This document shows, in pieces, positions 16,568-24,803 of a DNA stretch of 64,000 nucleotides (position 1 is the stretch's first letter; every line of letters begins with the position of its first letter). Origin of the DNA: Candidatus Stackebrandtia faecavium (GTDB lineage Bacteria > Actinomycetota > Actinomycetes > Mycobacteriales > Micromonosporaceae). Location of the stretch: positions 1 to 64,000 of the forward strand of contig DXIM01000052.1 in NCBI GenBank assembly GCA_019112895.1, read 5' to 3'. The translations under genes were made by a program, and so were the position numbers. A model generated the notes under the pieces. It saw only the letters and a program-made list of their open reading frames with translations. It was not told the origin of the DNA and searched no databases.

Positions 16568-16735
16568 GTCCGATTCGTACGCACCCGCAATGAAGCTTGG
16601 CCCCCGGGGTAGCAACAGCCGCTCTGGGGCACCATGCCGCGAAACGGTGCGCGTGCTATCCACAGAACCAGAATCCGCTGAGCGACTGAACGCGGCCGTT
16701 GCCGCAGCCATGGACGAAATCGAAGCGTCTCACCA
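16568..16735 (+). pseudogene. Probable decayed arsenate reductase (arsC, thioredoxin/mycothiol type)
   Basis: No intact frame exists, but pieces in successive frames resemble the LMW-phosphatase-fold ArsC in the right order. From 16568: VRFVRTRNEAW, like VLFVCTGNAGRS; after a frame change, VATAALGHHAAKR, like MAAALLAHHAGGR; after another, VRVLSTEPESAERLNAAV and AAAMDEI, like VRSAGSEPADxINPxVxxAMxEI. A further WKLPHA near 16769-16786 may be the WELPDP region. The catalytic Cys positions are lost. Position directly after acr3 is the usual place of arsC. Recognised by eye only, so moderate confidence. Confidence 0.5.
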
Positions 16736-16822
16736 CGGCCAGCGGCCTGTATGCGGCGGGTAATCCATGGAAGCTGCCGCATGCAGTTTGTGGGAGTCGG
16801 TTTACGTTCGCAGCAGAGACTT

Positions 16823-16891
16823 GTGTATACATCCATCTCGATTAATATCGGTACTTGACGTCCCGTGAAGTCATCGTGCTCGCCCCGCACA
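16823..16891 (+). repeat. Diverged direct repeat, right copy, upstream of the GDPD gene
   Basis: Right-hand partner of 14430-14501. The arms corresponding to ACCGAC/GTCGGT are TTGAC/GTCA here, so at least one base pair has changed on both sides. It ends 17 nt before the GDPD start, so it probably carries that gene's promoter or leader; TGTATACAT at 16825-16833 resembles a -10 with TTTACG 17-18 nt upstream. Confidence 0.55.
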
Positions 16892-16907
16892 TCGAAGGAA
16901 TTGCCCC

Positions 16908-17939
16908 ATGATCCGTCGCTCCCTTCTCATCGCCGCCAGTGCCGCCATGATCGTGATCCCGACGGCAGGCCCCGCCTACGCGTCACCGCACGATCACGCC
17001 ACCTACACCCCGGCCGCCGAATCCGAAAATCCGTGGCTGAACCAGCGAGTCATGAACATGGCGCACTCTGGAGGAGAGTCGGAAGCCCCTGCCAACAGCC
17101 TCTACGCCTTCAAGCGCGCAGTCGGGCTTGGCTCCGACATGATCGAGCTCGACGTCCAATCGACCGCGGACGACGACCTCGTCGTGTTCCACGATGACGA
17201 AGTCGACGACGCGACCAACGGCACCGGCGACATCACGAGTCTGACCACGGCGGAAGTCACGCAGCTGGATGCGGCGTATAACTTCGTGCCCGACGTCGGC
17301 ACCGAACCGGGGCTGCCCGAAGATTCATACCCGTTGCGGGGCGTCCGCACCGGAGACACCGCGCCTCCCGAGGGGTACGCAGCGGACGATTTCGGCGTGC
17401 CGACCCTGGAGCAAGTCCTCGCCGAATTTCCCGACACCCCGATCAACATTGAGATCAAGGGATCCGGATTCTTCGACGGCGACTCGTTCACGCACAACGC
17501 GCGTTTGCTGGCCGATGTCGTCAACGCGTCGGGGCGTACCGACCTCATCGTGACGTCGTTCAAGGATTCCGCTATCTCTACGTTCCACGAGTTGGCGCCC
17601 CAGATCGGTCTAGCACCGGGCATGGGCGGCCTGGCAGCCTACGTGCTCACCGGAATAAAACCGATCGATGGCACGGTGGCATTGCAGGTCCCCGTCACCC
17701 TGTACGGCACGATGCCGTTGGCAACCCGCGACTTCGTGGAACGAGCGCACAACGACGGTTACGCCGTCCATTTCTGGTTCTCGGGCACCGCACCGGATGA
17801 CAGCGCGACCTACAACGAAGTCATCGACAGCTGCGCCGACGGACTCATGCCTAGCCGACCCCAGCTTTTGGAGGACATTCTCGACGAGCGCGGCATCGTC
17901 CGCCCCGGCTCCGGCGGGACGGACCCCTGCAACGGCTGA
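16908..17939 (+). CDS. Secreted glycerophosphodiester phosphodiesterase
   Basis: 343 residues. RRSLL and a hydrophobic core ending in PAYAS form a signal peptide. The GDPD TIM-barrel signature IELDVQSTADDDLVVFHDDEVD is intact, giving the metal-binding Glu, Asp and His; IEIKGSG supplies another Glu. The first motif is unusual: AHSGG in place of AHRGG, and APANS in place of PENT. The enzyme would release glycerol 3-phosphate from phosphodiesters outside the membrane. AAGGAA sits 7 nt before the ATG. Monocistronic; ends 4 nt from the convergent gene. Confidence 0.85.
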   Translation: MIRRSLLIAASAAMIVIPTAGPAYASPHDHATYTPAAESENPWLNQRVMNMAHSGGESEAPANSLYAFKRAVGLGSDMIELDVQSTADDDLVVFHDDEVDDATNGTGDITSLTTAEVTQLDAAYNFVPDVGTEPGLPEDSYPLRGVRTGDTAPPEGYAADDFGVPTLEQVLAEFPDTPINIEIKGSGFFDGDSFTHNARLLADVVNASGRTDLIVTSFKDSAISTFHELAPQIGLAPGMGGLAAYVLTGIKPIDGTVALQVPVTLYGTMPLATRDFVERAHNDGYAVHFWFSGTAPDDSATYNEVIDSCADGLMPSRPQLLEDILDERGIVRPGSGGTDPCNG

Positions 17940-17943
17940 CGCC

Positions 17944-19113
17944 TTACCAACGCAACAGCCCGGCCAGGCCACGTGCCTGCACACCGAGCTCGTCGGCAAG
18001 CTGCGGATCCAAGACGACGACTTCGGTGTCGTTTCGCATCGCCAGTTCGACCAAACGCTCGCCCATGCGCTCTTCCGGCTGGAGGTCTTTGTCGTCCGCG
18101 CCGGGAGGGACCACGCCTTCCGACACGTAAACGCCGTCGTTGCTGCGGCTACCGGACCATTCGCGCGCCTCATTGATCAACAGCACACCGACCTGCCCCT
18201 GCTGGATCGCGGTGAGGGTCTGGTCGAGGCCGAAAACGACGTCCTTTCGGTCAAGCACCTCCCGCACATATTTGCGACGGGTTTCGGCGCGCGCCGCCTC
18301 GAGGTCGGGAGCGACCGCGTCGACCAGCGCCGCCGCCGGCATCTCCCATACACCCTGAGACGATCGGCCGACCGTGAGCCCGGGCGGGACGTCATAGCGC
18401 GACAGGATTGCGTCCACAAGAGGCGACTCACCTGTCACCAGGAGGTATTCCCACTTGTTCTTGCGGACGTAATCGTCGATCAGCTGGTGCCGTGTATGAA
18501 GGAAATGCAGGACATGTTCGGCGTATTTGGCGTCGAAGCGATCCCTATGCGCTACCCCCTGACGGGGTTCGGCGGGGCTGCTGGGCGACGGCCCCTTCTT
18601 CTCGTGCCAGTCTTGAGTTGGTTTGTGAAACTCCCAGGTCGCCAGGTCCTTCGCCATGCCGAACCGATAGTCGACGAACCGGACACCTCCGGCGCTGACC
18701 GCGATGATTCCGGTGGGTGAACCCTTCTCCCACACGGACAGCAGCGGGCGAATGTACGGCGTCGATTCACACAGCGCGAGATCCTTGACCTTGACCTGCA
18801 TCGAAATCGTGTAGACCTCATCCGTTTGCAACGGGGCGAAGAGGACGCGGCCGATACCGTGCGTCGAGGGGTCTTGGAGCCACCGCAGTTCCGGTTCGAG
18901 TTCGTTCAGTCTGCGATCGAGTGCCATCTGCGCTTCCCGGCTGGCTTCGCCGCCGAAATGTTCCTGGAGCTTGTCGAGCTGGTGCCGCAACCGCAGTCGC
19001 CAGGCGTTGGGGTCGGTGGATTCTTCCCGGTCCGCGTCGACATACACGGATATCACGCCCAATGGGTCCGACATGCGTGCGAGCCGGTTGATGGTGTCCT
19101 TATCAAGTTCCAT
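17944..19113 (-). CDS. Bacterial eRF1/Vms1-like protein (baeRF/VLRF1 group)
   Basis: 389 residues from the ATG at 19113, with GAGGTGA 7 nt upstream. The N-terminal third (SDPLGVISVYVDAD) and the central IIAVSAGGVRFVDYRFG segment match bacterial homologues of the eRF1/Vms1 fold; the C-terminal part, with LLINEAREW and VVVLDPQLADELG, resembles the L7Ae/Pelota-like domain 3. Such proteins are proposed peptidyl-tRNA hydrolases or ribosome-rescue factors. I do not see an unambiguous GGQ. Stands alone; cytoplasmic. Confidence 0.6.
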   Translation of the reverse strand: MELDKDTINRLARMSDPLGVISVYVDADREESTDPNAWRLRLRHQLDKLQEHFGGEASREAQMALDRRLNELEPELRWLQDPSTHGIGRVLFAPLQTDEVYTISMQVKVKDLALCESTPYIRPLLSVWEKGSPTGIIAVSAGGVRFVDYRFGMAKDLATWEFHKPTQDWHEKKGPSPSSPAEPRQGVAHRDRFDAKYAEHVLHFLHTRHQLIDDYVRKNKWEYLLVTGESPLVDAILSRYDVPPGLTVGRSSQGVWEMPAAALVDAVAPDLEAARAETRRKYVREVLDRKDVVFGLDQTLTAIQQGQVGVLLINEAREWSGSRSNDGVYVSEGVVPPGADDKDLQPEERMGERLVELAMRNDTEVVVLDPQLADELGVQARGLAGLLRW

Positions 19114-19172
19114 GCGACGTTCACCTCGAGTTCGGGTTCGCGGATGCAACGCGACCAGTACTTCCGTTGCGG

Positions 19173-19199
19173 AATCCAGCCAACCATCGTGGCTGGATT
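19173..19199. terminator. Stem-loop with short T-run
   Basis: AATCCAGCCA, 7-nt loop, TGGCTGGATT: perfect 10-bp arms followed on the + strand by TTTC. It sits upstream of the Vms1-like gene in the gap to the amidase, so on the minus strand it could end amidase transcription, though the T-run is on the other strand. Confidence 0.4.
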
Positions 19200-19268
19200 T
19201 TCGTGCCGGGAACGCGGCAAAACGCGTGTCACACCCTTTTCATCCACCGAGATGCGGTATGGGAGAAC

Positions 19269-19300
19269 GGCGCCGGGTCCCGCACGCGTGGCCCGGCGCC
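19269..19300 (-). terminator. GC-rich terminator of the amidase gene
   Basis: GGCGCCGGG and CCCGGCGCC, perfect 9-bp arms around 14 nt, 11 nt after the amidase stop. Without a U-tract. Confidence 0.55.
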
Positions 19301-19311
19301 GGGAAGGAGCG

Positions 19312-19971
19312 TTATACGCGGTTACGTACGGCTTTGCGCAGCGGTTTCATCCGCTTGTACATGTGGTTTCCCGGACACGCCGTCGCGCTGAAGTCGCGGT
19401 GCCCCTTAATCCTCACCGGAATGTCGTAGGCCTTGAAGGTGCGAGCGCACAGCCACACGAGCGCATTCCATTGCGCGTCGCGCACCTTGCCGTTGTCGAG
19501 GTTGCCTTCCAGGGCAATGCCGATGTTGTCGTTTTGCCCCACGGTGTGCCCGGCCTCCACCACCTTCTTTCCGCCACGCAGCATCTCGAGGCTGCGGTGT
19601 CGCCCGACGGTGATGTATCCGCCCCGACTGATGATGAAGTTATAGCCGACATCCCGGAAGTCTCGCCCGAAATGGCTATTTTGCACTTGTCGCGAGTGGG
19701 CCAATGCGCGCTTTCGCGAGAAGTCTTTCGTCGAGAACACGGTGTGATGGACAATTATTTTGTCCGGTTTACGGTTAATAAGGTCAATGGGTTGCTTCGG
19801 CTTTTTCGCGCCCCATTGTTTTCGCGTGATGATCGTCCTGGCGTCGATATCGATCTCTTCCAGCTCGATCTCTTGAGCCACAGCGGATTCGATACCGATT
19901 AGTCCGGCAGCCACCACACCGGTGGCGCCGCCCAAGATCGCGCGGCGACTAAGTGCTCCCGATTCATTCAT
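19312..19971 (-). CDS. Secreted PGRP/amidase_2-type N-acetylmuramoyl-L-alanine amidase
   Basis: 219 residues. The N-terminus SRRAILGGATGVVAAGLIG resembles a twin-arginine signal. The catalytic domain starts ITRKQWGAKKP; zinc ligands are His in IIVHHT, His in GHRDF and Cys in TACPGN, as in PGRP-type amidases that cut the muramoyl-alanine bond. The latter half is unusually basic (KRMKPLRKAVRNR). Codon choice is less GC-rich than in neighbours (ATA, AAA, TTT), and the region upstream is AT-rich, so it may be a later acquisition. Confidence 0.87.
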   Translation of the reverse strand: MNESGALSRRAILGGATGVVAAGLIGIESAVAQEIELEEIDIDARTIITRKQWGAKKPKQPIDLINRKPDKIIVHHTVFSTKDFSRKRALAHSRQVQNSHFGRDFRDVGYNFIISRGGYITVGRHRSLEMLRGGKKVVEAGHTVGQNDNIGIALEGNLDNGKVRDAQWNALVWLCARTFKAYDIPVRIKGHRDFSATACPGNHMYKRMKPLRKAVRNRV

Positions 19972-20108
19972 TTCTTGCCCTCAATTCGCAGATGAATTCG
20001 TGAACACATAGTGTCGGCAGTATCCATAATCGCAACACAATCGAAAGGATCGGCATCCATAATTCTGATAAAAGTCCAGATCGTCTCACCGGTGAAGCGG
20101 AAAATTGC

Positions 20109-20123
20109 GATCGATAATCGATC
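20109..20123. promoter_or_regulatory. Palindrome in AT-rich gap between amidase and dus genes
   Basis: GATCGATAATCGATC, perfect 7-bp arms around one A. It lies in 19972-20203, a locally AT-rich gap with two copies of ATCCATAAT (20020-20028 and 20056-20064). Could be an operator for the amidase promoter; nothing else seen there. Confidence 0.3.
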
Positions 20124-20203
20124 TTAAAAAGGCATCCGGCGACGACCTCACAGGTAAACCGGTCAGCCGTTGGGCGCGCTAAGACCTGTGACATCCTCAC
20201 AGG

Positions 20204-21442
20204 GTGACCACAACACTGCCCCTGGGCCAAACCACCGTCGACCCACCGGTCGTGTTGGCGCCGATGGCGGGAATTACCAACCGGGCGTTTCGACAACTGT
20301 GCCGCGAACAGCTCGCCCCACCTGAGCACGCTGCGCAACCGTCGACCAGTTCCGGCATCTTCACCTGCGAAATGGTCATGACGCGGCCGCTCATTGAGCG
20401 CAACCCCAAGACGATGCGCTTGGCGGCGTTCGACAGCGACGAATACCCGCGCAGCCTGCAGCTATACGGCGTCGACCCGGTGACCGTACGGAAAGCGTGC
20501 GAGATGATCGTCGAGACGAACCTCGCCGACCACATCGACATGAACTTCGGGTGCCCCGTTCCTCGAGTCACCCGCAAAGGCGGGGGTGCCGCCCTACCGT
20601 GGAAGCGCAAACTCTTCGGCCAAATCGTGTCCGCAGCTGTGGAGGCGGCAGCCCCGGCGGGCATTCCCGTGACAGTCAAGATGCGCAAAGGCATCGATGA
20701 TGACCACCTCACCTATATCGATGCGGCGAGGATCGCGGAGGACTCCGGCGCCAGTTGGGTCGCTCTGCACGCCCGTACCGCCGCCGAACGTTATTCCGGT
20801 AGCGCCGACTGGGACGCGATCGCGGCGTTGAAGCAGGCCGTTACCGTCCCGGTACTGGGCAACGGCGATATATGGGAAGGAGCCGACGCGCTGCGGATGG
20901 TGGAGCACACCGGTTGCGACGGTGTGGTCGTCGGCCGTGGCTGCCTGGGCCGTCCCTGGCTGTTCGCGGACCTCGGCGCGGCTTTTCGCGCCCGCGCACG
21001 GGGCGAAACACATTACGAACCGGTACTGCCGCGGCTGGATGAAGTAGTGGCGACGATGCGGCGGCACGCGCAACTTCTCGTCGATTGGTACGCCGAGGCG
21101 TCGCTGCGCGACGACCCGGCATTCCGGGCAGAGAAACGCCGCAAGGTCACCGCCGAGGAACACGGTGTCACCGACTTTCGCAAGCACGTGAGCTGGTACC
21201 TCAAGGGGTTCCCCGTCGGGGGCGACTTGCGGCGCCAGTTGGCGATGGCGTCGTCCCTGACTCAACTCGACGACCTGCTGGGGCAGTTGGATTCCGACGT
21301 CGAATTCCCGGCCCACATTCTCGGGCAGTCCAGGGGGCGCACCAATTCGCCGGGAAAGGTGACACTGCCTCACGGTTGGCTCGACAACCCGGATGACGAC
21401 ACCGTCCCGCATGCGGCCGATGTCGAAGGCTCCGGCGGCTGA
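20204..21442 (+). CDS. dusB: tRNA-dihydrouridine synthase (DusB-like)
   Basis: 412 residues from a GTG. FMN-dependent TIM barrel reducing uridines in the tRNA D-loop. Motifs: VVLAPMAGITNRAFRQLC at the start, catalytic Cys117 in DMNFGCPVPRVTRKGGGAAL, then VKMRKGIDD, LHARTAAERYSGSADW and PVLGNGDIW. The C-terminal helical tRNA-binding domain contains KHVSWYLKGFPVG. Between CREQ and IFTCEM there are extra residues (LAPPEHAAQPSTSSG) where most Dus have about five, a small loop insertion near the active-site entrance. Confidence 0.93.
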   Translation: MTTTLPLGQTTVDPPVVLAPMAGITNRAFRQLCREQLAPPEHAAQPSTSSGIFTCEMVMTRPLIERNPKTMRLAAFDSDEYPRSLQLYGVDPVTVRKACEMIVETNLADHIDMNFGCPVPRVTRKGGGAALPWKRKLFGQIVSAAVEAAAPAGIPVTVKMRKGIDDDHLTYIDAARIAEDSGASWVALHARTAAERYSGSADWDAIAALKQAVTVPVLGNGDIWEGADALRMVEHTGCDGVVVGRGCLGRPWLFADLGAAFRARARGETHYEPVLPRLDEVVATMRRHAQLLVDWYAEASLRDDPAFRAEKRRKVTAEEHGVTDFRKHVSWYLKGFPVGGDLRRQLAMASSLTQLDDLLGQLDSDVEFPAHILGQSRGRTNSPGKVTLPHGWLDNPDDDTVPHAADVEGSGG

Positions 21443-21609
21443 CGCAGCGCTTTTGTCTATTTTGCTCCAGATCTAGCCGCGTCGGCGTGGCACGCGACAC
21501 CTGCACGACGGATTCACGCACAATATGCGAATAAATAATGACCCTACGCACAGTTCTGCAACTATTCCCAGAGGTCACGCGTTGGTGACTACGGAAGGAG
21601 TTGTTCGAC

Positions 21610-21870
21610 ATGACACCGTCACGGCGTTCCGTGATCCACCCGCCGGTACTGAGCACCCAGGAGCATGCCGAAACAGAAGCAGCATTCCTCAACCGTTCCC
21701 ACGGTCGAGCGCACAAGGACATCGGCACGGACTTGGCCGTGCCGAAAAGCCCCGCAACGTTGTGGGCTACCGAAAGCGCGCACCGCTATACCGCAACCCG
21801 CATCGATTGCGTCCCCGCACGACTGGCTGCGTGGGTCGCGCCGGTAATCGAAGTCCAACTGCACGACTAG
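21610..21870 (+). CDS. Small hypothetical protein
   Basis: 86 residues from the ATG at 21610, with GGAAGGAG 9 nt upstream, which supports real translation. No family recognised. It lacks a signal peptide or membrane helix; the middle HGRAHKDIGTDLAVPKSP is polar and the C-terminus RLAAWVAPVIEVQL is hydrophobic. It stands alone between dusB and the convergent glyS, followed by a strong stem-loop. An inverted GTCAC/GTGAC pair lies just upstream (21574-21589). Confidence 0.55.
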   Translation: MTPSRRSVIHPPVLSTQEHAETEAAFLNRSHGRAHKDIGTDLAVPKSPATLWATESAHRYTATRIDCVPARLAAWVAPVIEVQLHD

Positions 21871-21881
21871 ACCATGAAATC

Positions 21882-21906
21882 GGGCTTCAGGCATAGCCTG
21901 AAGCCC
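21882..21906. terminator. Bidirectional terminator between small ORF and glyS
   Basis: GGGCTTCAGGC, ATA, GCCTGAAGCCC: perfect 11-bp arms with a 3-nt loop, between the two convergent stops at 21870 and 21925. Confidence 0.75.
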
Positions 21907-21924
21907 TTCGCGTCGCTGCCGACC

Positions 21925-23307
21925 TCAACACCCGGGAAGGCGCTCGAAAAGGTAGTGCTCGACCTGCGAAAGCGCGACTCGTTCCTGCTTCATCGTGTCG
22001 CGATCGCGAATCGTCACCGCGTTATCGTCCAGCGTGTCGAAGTCCACGGTCACGCAAAACGGCGTGCCGATCTCATCCGCCCGGCGGTACCGACGACCGA
22101 TCGCACCGGCGTCATCGAAGTCGACCGGCCAGCGGTGCCGTAGGTCTCGCGCCAGCTCCCGCGCCATCGGCGAAAGCCGCTCATTACGCGACAGCGGTAG
22201 GACCGCCGCCTTCACAGGCGCCAGACGCGGATCGAAACGCATCACCGTGCGCTTATCCACGCCCCCCTTGGTGTTTGGCGCCTCATCGACGTCATACGCC
22301 TCAATCAAAAACGCCAGAACCGAACGGGTCAACCCGGCGGCCGGCTCGATGACGTATGGAGTCCAGCGTTCGCCCTTCACCTGGTCGAAATAGGTCAGGT
22401 CCGCGCCTGATGCCTCGCCGTGCACCGAAAGGTCGTAGTCGGTACGGTTGGCGACACCCTCCAACTCATCGAATTCCTTCGCGCCGAAACCGAACCGGTA
22501 TTCAATGTCGACAGTCCGCTTAGAGTAGTGCGAAAGCTTGTCCTTCGGGTGCTCATATCGGCGCAGGTTCTCCTTCGCCAGCCCCAAATCGATGTACCAG
22601 TTCCAGCGCTGCTCGAGCCAGTATTCGTGCCATTCCTCATCGGTACCGGGAGCGACAAAGAACTCCATTTCCATCTGTTCGAACTCGCGCGTGCGGAAGA
22701 TGAAGTTGCCGGGCGTGATCTCGTTGCGGAACGACTTACCGGTCTGCGCGATACCGAACGGCGGCTTCTTGCGCGCAGCCGTCATCACGTTGGCGAAATT
22801 GGTGAATATGCCTTGCGCCGTTTCGGGACGCAGAAAATGCTCGTTCTCTTCGTTATCGACGGCACCCAGATAGGTCTTCATAAGCCCGTTGAACATCCGC
22901 GGTTCGTCAAGCGAACCGCGAGTGCCGCAATTGGGGCACACCAGCGTCTTCAGCCCGTCGTCAGGCTCGCTGCCGTGCTTTGCCTCGTACGCCTCCACCA
23001 AATGGTCGGCACGGAACCGCTTGTGGCAAGACTGGCATTCCGTCAACGGATCCGTGAACTCCTTGACGTGACCGCTCGCCTCCCAGACTTGGCGCGCCAA
23101 GACGACTGCCGAATCGAGACCGACAACGTCGTCACGCTGCTGCACCATCGTCTTCCACCATTCACGGCGGATGTTCTCCTTCAGCTCCACGCCTAGCGGC
23201 CCGTAGTCCCATGCCGAACGGCTGCCCCCGTAGATCTCGCTTGACGGAAACACGAAACCACGGCGTTTACAGAGACTGACGAGTGAGTCGATGCTGTCGA
23301 TAGGCAC
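21925..23307 (-). CDS. glyS: Glycyl-tRNA synthetase (homodimeric type)
   Basis: 460 residues, normal for the alpha2-type class II enzyme. Visible features: [21 protein letters not shown] at the N-terminus, [14 protein letters not shown], the motif-2 [17 protein letters not shown], and a motif-3 region [16 protein letters not shown]; the C-terminal anticodon-binding domain starts at about residue 350. Four Cys in CQSCHKRF and CPNCG suggest a zinc ribbon. GTG start with GGAAGA upstream. In M. tuberculosis the same gene is next to smtB-furB, as here. Confidence 0.96.
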   Translation of the reverse strand: MPIDSIDSLVSLCKRRGFVFPSSEIYGGSRSAWDYGPLGVELKENIRREWWKTMVQQRDDVVGLDSAVVLARQVWEASGHVKEFTDPLTECQSCHKRFRADHLVEAYEAKHGSEPDDGLKTLVCPNCGTRGSLDEPRMFNGLMKTYLGAVDNEENEHFLRPETAQGIFTNFANVMTAARKKPPFGIAQTGKSFRNEITPGNFIFRTREFEQMEMEFFVAPGTDEEWHEYWLEQRWNWYIDLGLAKENLRRYEHPKDKLSHYSKRTVDIEYRFGFGAKEFDELEGVANRTDYDLSVHGEASGADLTYFDQVKGERWTPYVIEPAAGLTRSVLAFLIEAYDVDEAPNTKGGVDKRTVMRFDPRLAPVKAAVLPLSRNERLSPMARELARDLRHRWPVDFDDAGAIGRRYRRADEIGTPFCVTVDFDTLDDNAVTIRDRDTMKQERVALSQVEHYLFERLPGC

Positions 23308-23447
23308 AGTGAATCTTCCATCCGGCTGGCGGTCGGTAATGGTCTGCGCTGGGTCCTGCCCGGCATATTCGGCCTAACGCCCCAGCTTGGGGCAAGGTTA
23401 TGACCGACCGCAAGCCTACTGTGTTAGCAAAGCGTCGTGCATCCGGA

Positions 23448-23996
23448 TTACCAGCCGCAGACCTCTACACCCATGGTCTCGGGGTTCATCGTCACGACCA
23501 GATCGAACGATTGTGAGCCGTTGCCAGTACGCGCTTCCACGGGCACGAGGAGGGTCCCGTCATCGCTGGGCGTGACGGGCTCCAGCCGATAGTCGGTGAC
23601 GTCGATCTGCTCCCATTCGGAGGTAAATTCGGACTCCGACACGTTCTTTCGCGTCGCCTCACACACCTGCCCATAGGCGCTCGGGTATTCATCGGCCACA
23701 ATGTCGTCCATGAATTCGGAGGCGGTGTTGACCGTTTCGTCGGTCAGCGAGTTGTTGTACCAGACCAGTACTCCCCCGAAACCGACCGCTACTCCGCCGC
23801 ACAACAGAACTGCCACGACCACCGAGACGATGATCGCGACAATCGTGCGCGTCTTATCGGTGTCACGGGGCGGCACCGCAAACGGCACCACGACTCCGGG
23901 GCCGCGAGGCGGCATGGGTTCCTGCGGCTGTGGAGGTGGAGGGGGCGCCTGCATCGGCGGCGGAGGGCCGGACGGCGGCATGGGAGGTGTGGTCAT
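23448..23996 (-). CDS. Proline-rich single-pass membrane protein
   Basis: 182 residues in three parts: a cytoplasmic Pro-rich tail (residues 1-47, PPPP runs), one membrane helix (about 50-80), and an exported domain of about 100 residues (FMDDIVADEYPSAYGQVC, ending with a second Cys) that looks like the DUF4878/NTF2-like extracellular domains of actinobacteria. Four nt after the ABM-domain gene, so probably cotranscribed. Function unknown; this architecture often belongs to envelope proteins. Confidence 0.7.
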   Translation of the reverse strand: MTTPPMPPSGPPPPMQAPPPPPQPQEPMPPRGPGVVVPFAVPPRDTDKTRTIVAIIVSVVVAVLLCGGVAVGFGGVLVWYNNSLTDETVNTASEFMDDIVADEYPSAYGQVCEATRKNVSESEFTSEWEQIDVTDYRLEPVTPSDDGTLLVPVEARTGNGSQSFDLVVTMNPETMGVEVCGW

Positions 23997-24000
23997 GGCG

Positions 24001-24378
24001 TCAGGATCGTTCGGGGTCGTTTACCGCTGATTCTCGTTCGCGCAGGCCGTGCCCGTCGGCGCGATCGCGCGAGTACTCGGCAATGTCTTCTCCCTCGGCC
24101 GACAGTGTCACTTCGAAGGCCGATGTTTCCGGGATAGCCCGCGCCAACAGCGGTGTCGCGTACATTTTCACGTCGAACGCGGACAGCGCCCGCCGGTATG
24201 CACCGACGGTCTCCCATTCGGTGACGAGCACGCGCTGCTCGGGTTGGTCAACACTGGCACCGCAACGTCCACGGAGGAACCCACGGCAACGGGAAAGGGC
24301 GGTCAACGCCTGCCGCGCGTCCTCGTCGAACTGCGCTTCGGCCCCATCGGTAACCTCGAATCGATTCACGACCAGCAT
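24001..24378 (-). CDS. Antibiotic biosynthesis monooxygenase (ABM) domain protein
   Basis: 125 residues. The first 95 fit a dimeric alpha+beta-barrel ABM domain: MLVVNRFEVTDGAEAQFDED, CRGFLRGRC and the VLVTEWETVGAYRRALSAF strand-helix. The family includes monooxygenases, IsdG-type heme-degrading enzymes and many uncharacterised proteins. The C-terminal 30 residues are charged and probably disordered. GGCGGAG is 7 nt before the ATG. Precedes the proline-rich membrane protein by 4 nt. Confidence 0.7.
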   Translation of the reverse strand: MLVVNRFEVTDGAEAQFDEDARQALTALSRCRGFLRGRCGASVDQPEQRVLVTEWETVGAYRRALSAFDVKMYATPLLARAIPETSAFEVTLSAEGEDIAEYSRDRADGHGLRERESAVNDPERS

Positions 24379-24474
24379 ATGGCAACTCCGCCGATGTAGA
24401 ACATATGATGACGCTACCGGAACATCACAAGCTACATCTCAATAGCCATCCCACACAGCGAAAGTAGCCCTACC

Positions 24475-24798
24475 GTGACCACGAACGGCAGCGCCGATAC
24501 ACCCCGCCGGACACGTGCCGACTCGGCATCGAGGCAGTCGGAGGTGTCGATACGCCTGCTTTCGTGGCTGGAACGGCTGCCGAAGGTCGCGGTGTTCCTG
24601 TCGGTACTGATCATCACGCTCGCAATCTTGATGACGCCCGGAACTGCGGGCGGGGTGCTCACCTTGGTTCTGGCCGCGGTAGCGGGGCTCTTCGTTTACG
24701 CCACGTGGGCGAGGAAGCTGCCCGCATCGATGCGCATAGCGCGGATGGCCATCCCCATCGCCCTCGGTGTTCTGGGCGTCATCAAGTTCTTTCTGTGA
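24475..24798 (+). CDS. Small actinobacterial membrane protein (DUF6703-like)
   Basis: 107 residues from a GTG. After a charged 30-residue tail come three hydrophobic segments (VAVFLSVLIITLAILM, then GGVLTLVLAAVAGLFVYATW, then MAIPIALGVLGVIKF). Similar small membrane proteins occur beside Fur-type regulators in actinobacteria; the DUF number is from memory. Convergent with zur, 5 nt between stops. Function unknown. Confidence 0.6.
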   Translation: MTTNGSADTPRRTRADSASRQSEVSIRLLSWLERLPKVAVFLSVLIITLAILMTPGTAGGVLTLVLAAVAGLFVYATWARKLPASMRIARMAIPIALGVLGVIKFFL

Positions 24799-24803
24799 CG
24801 GCG

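Noticed and set aside
16564..16890. 108-codon frame on the minus strand in the acr3-GDPD gap
   Set aside because: No recognisable family or ribosome site; the + strand shows ArsC-like remnants instead.
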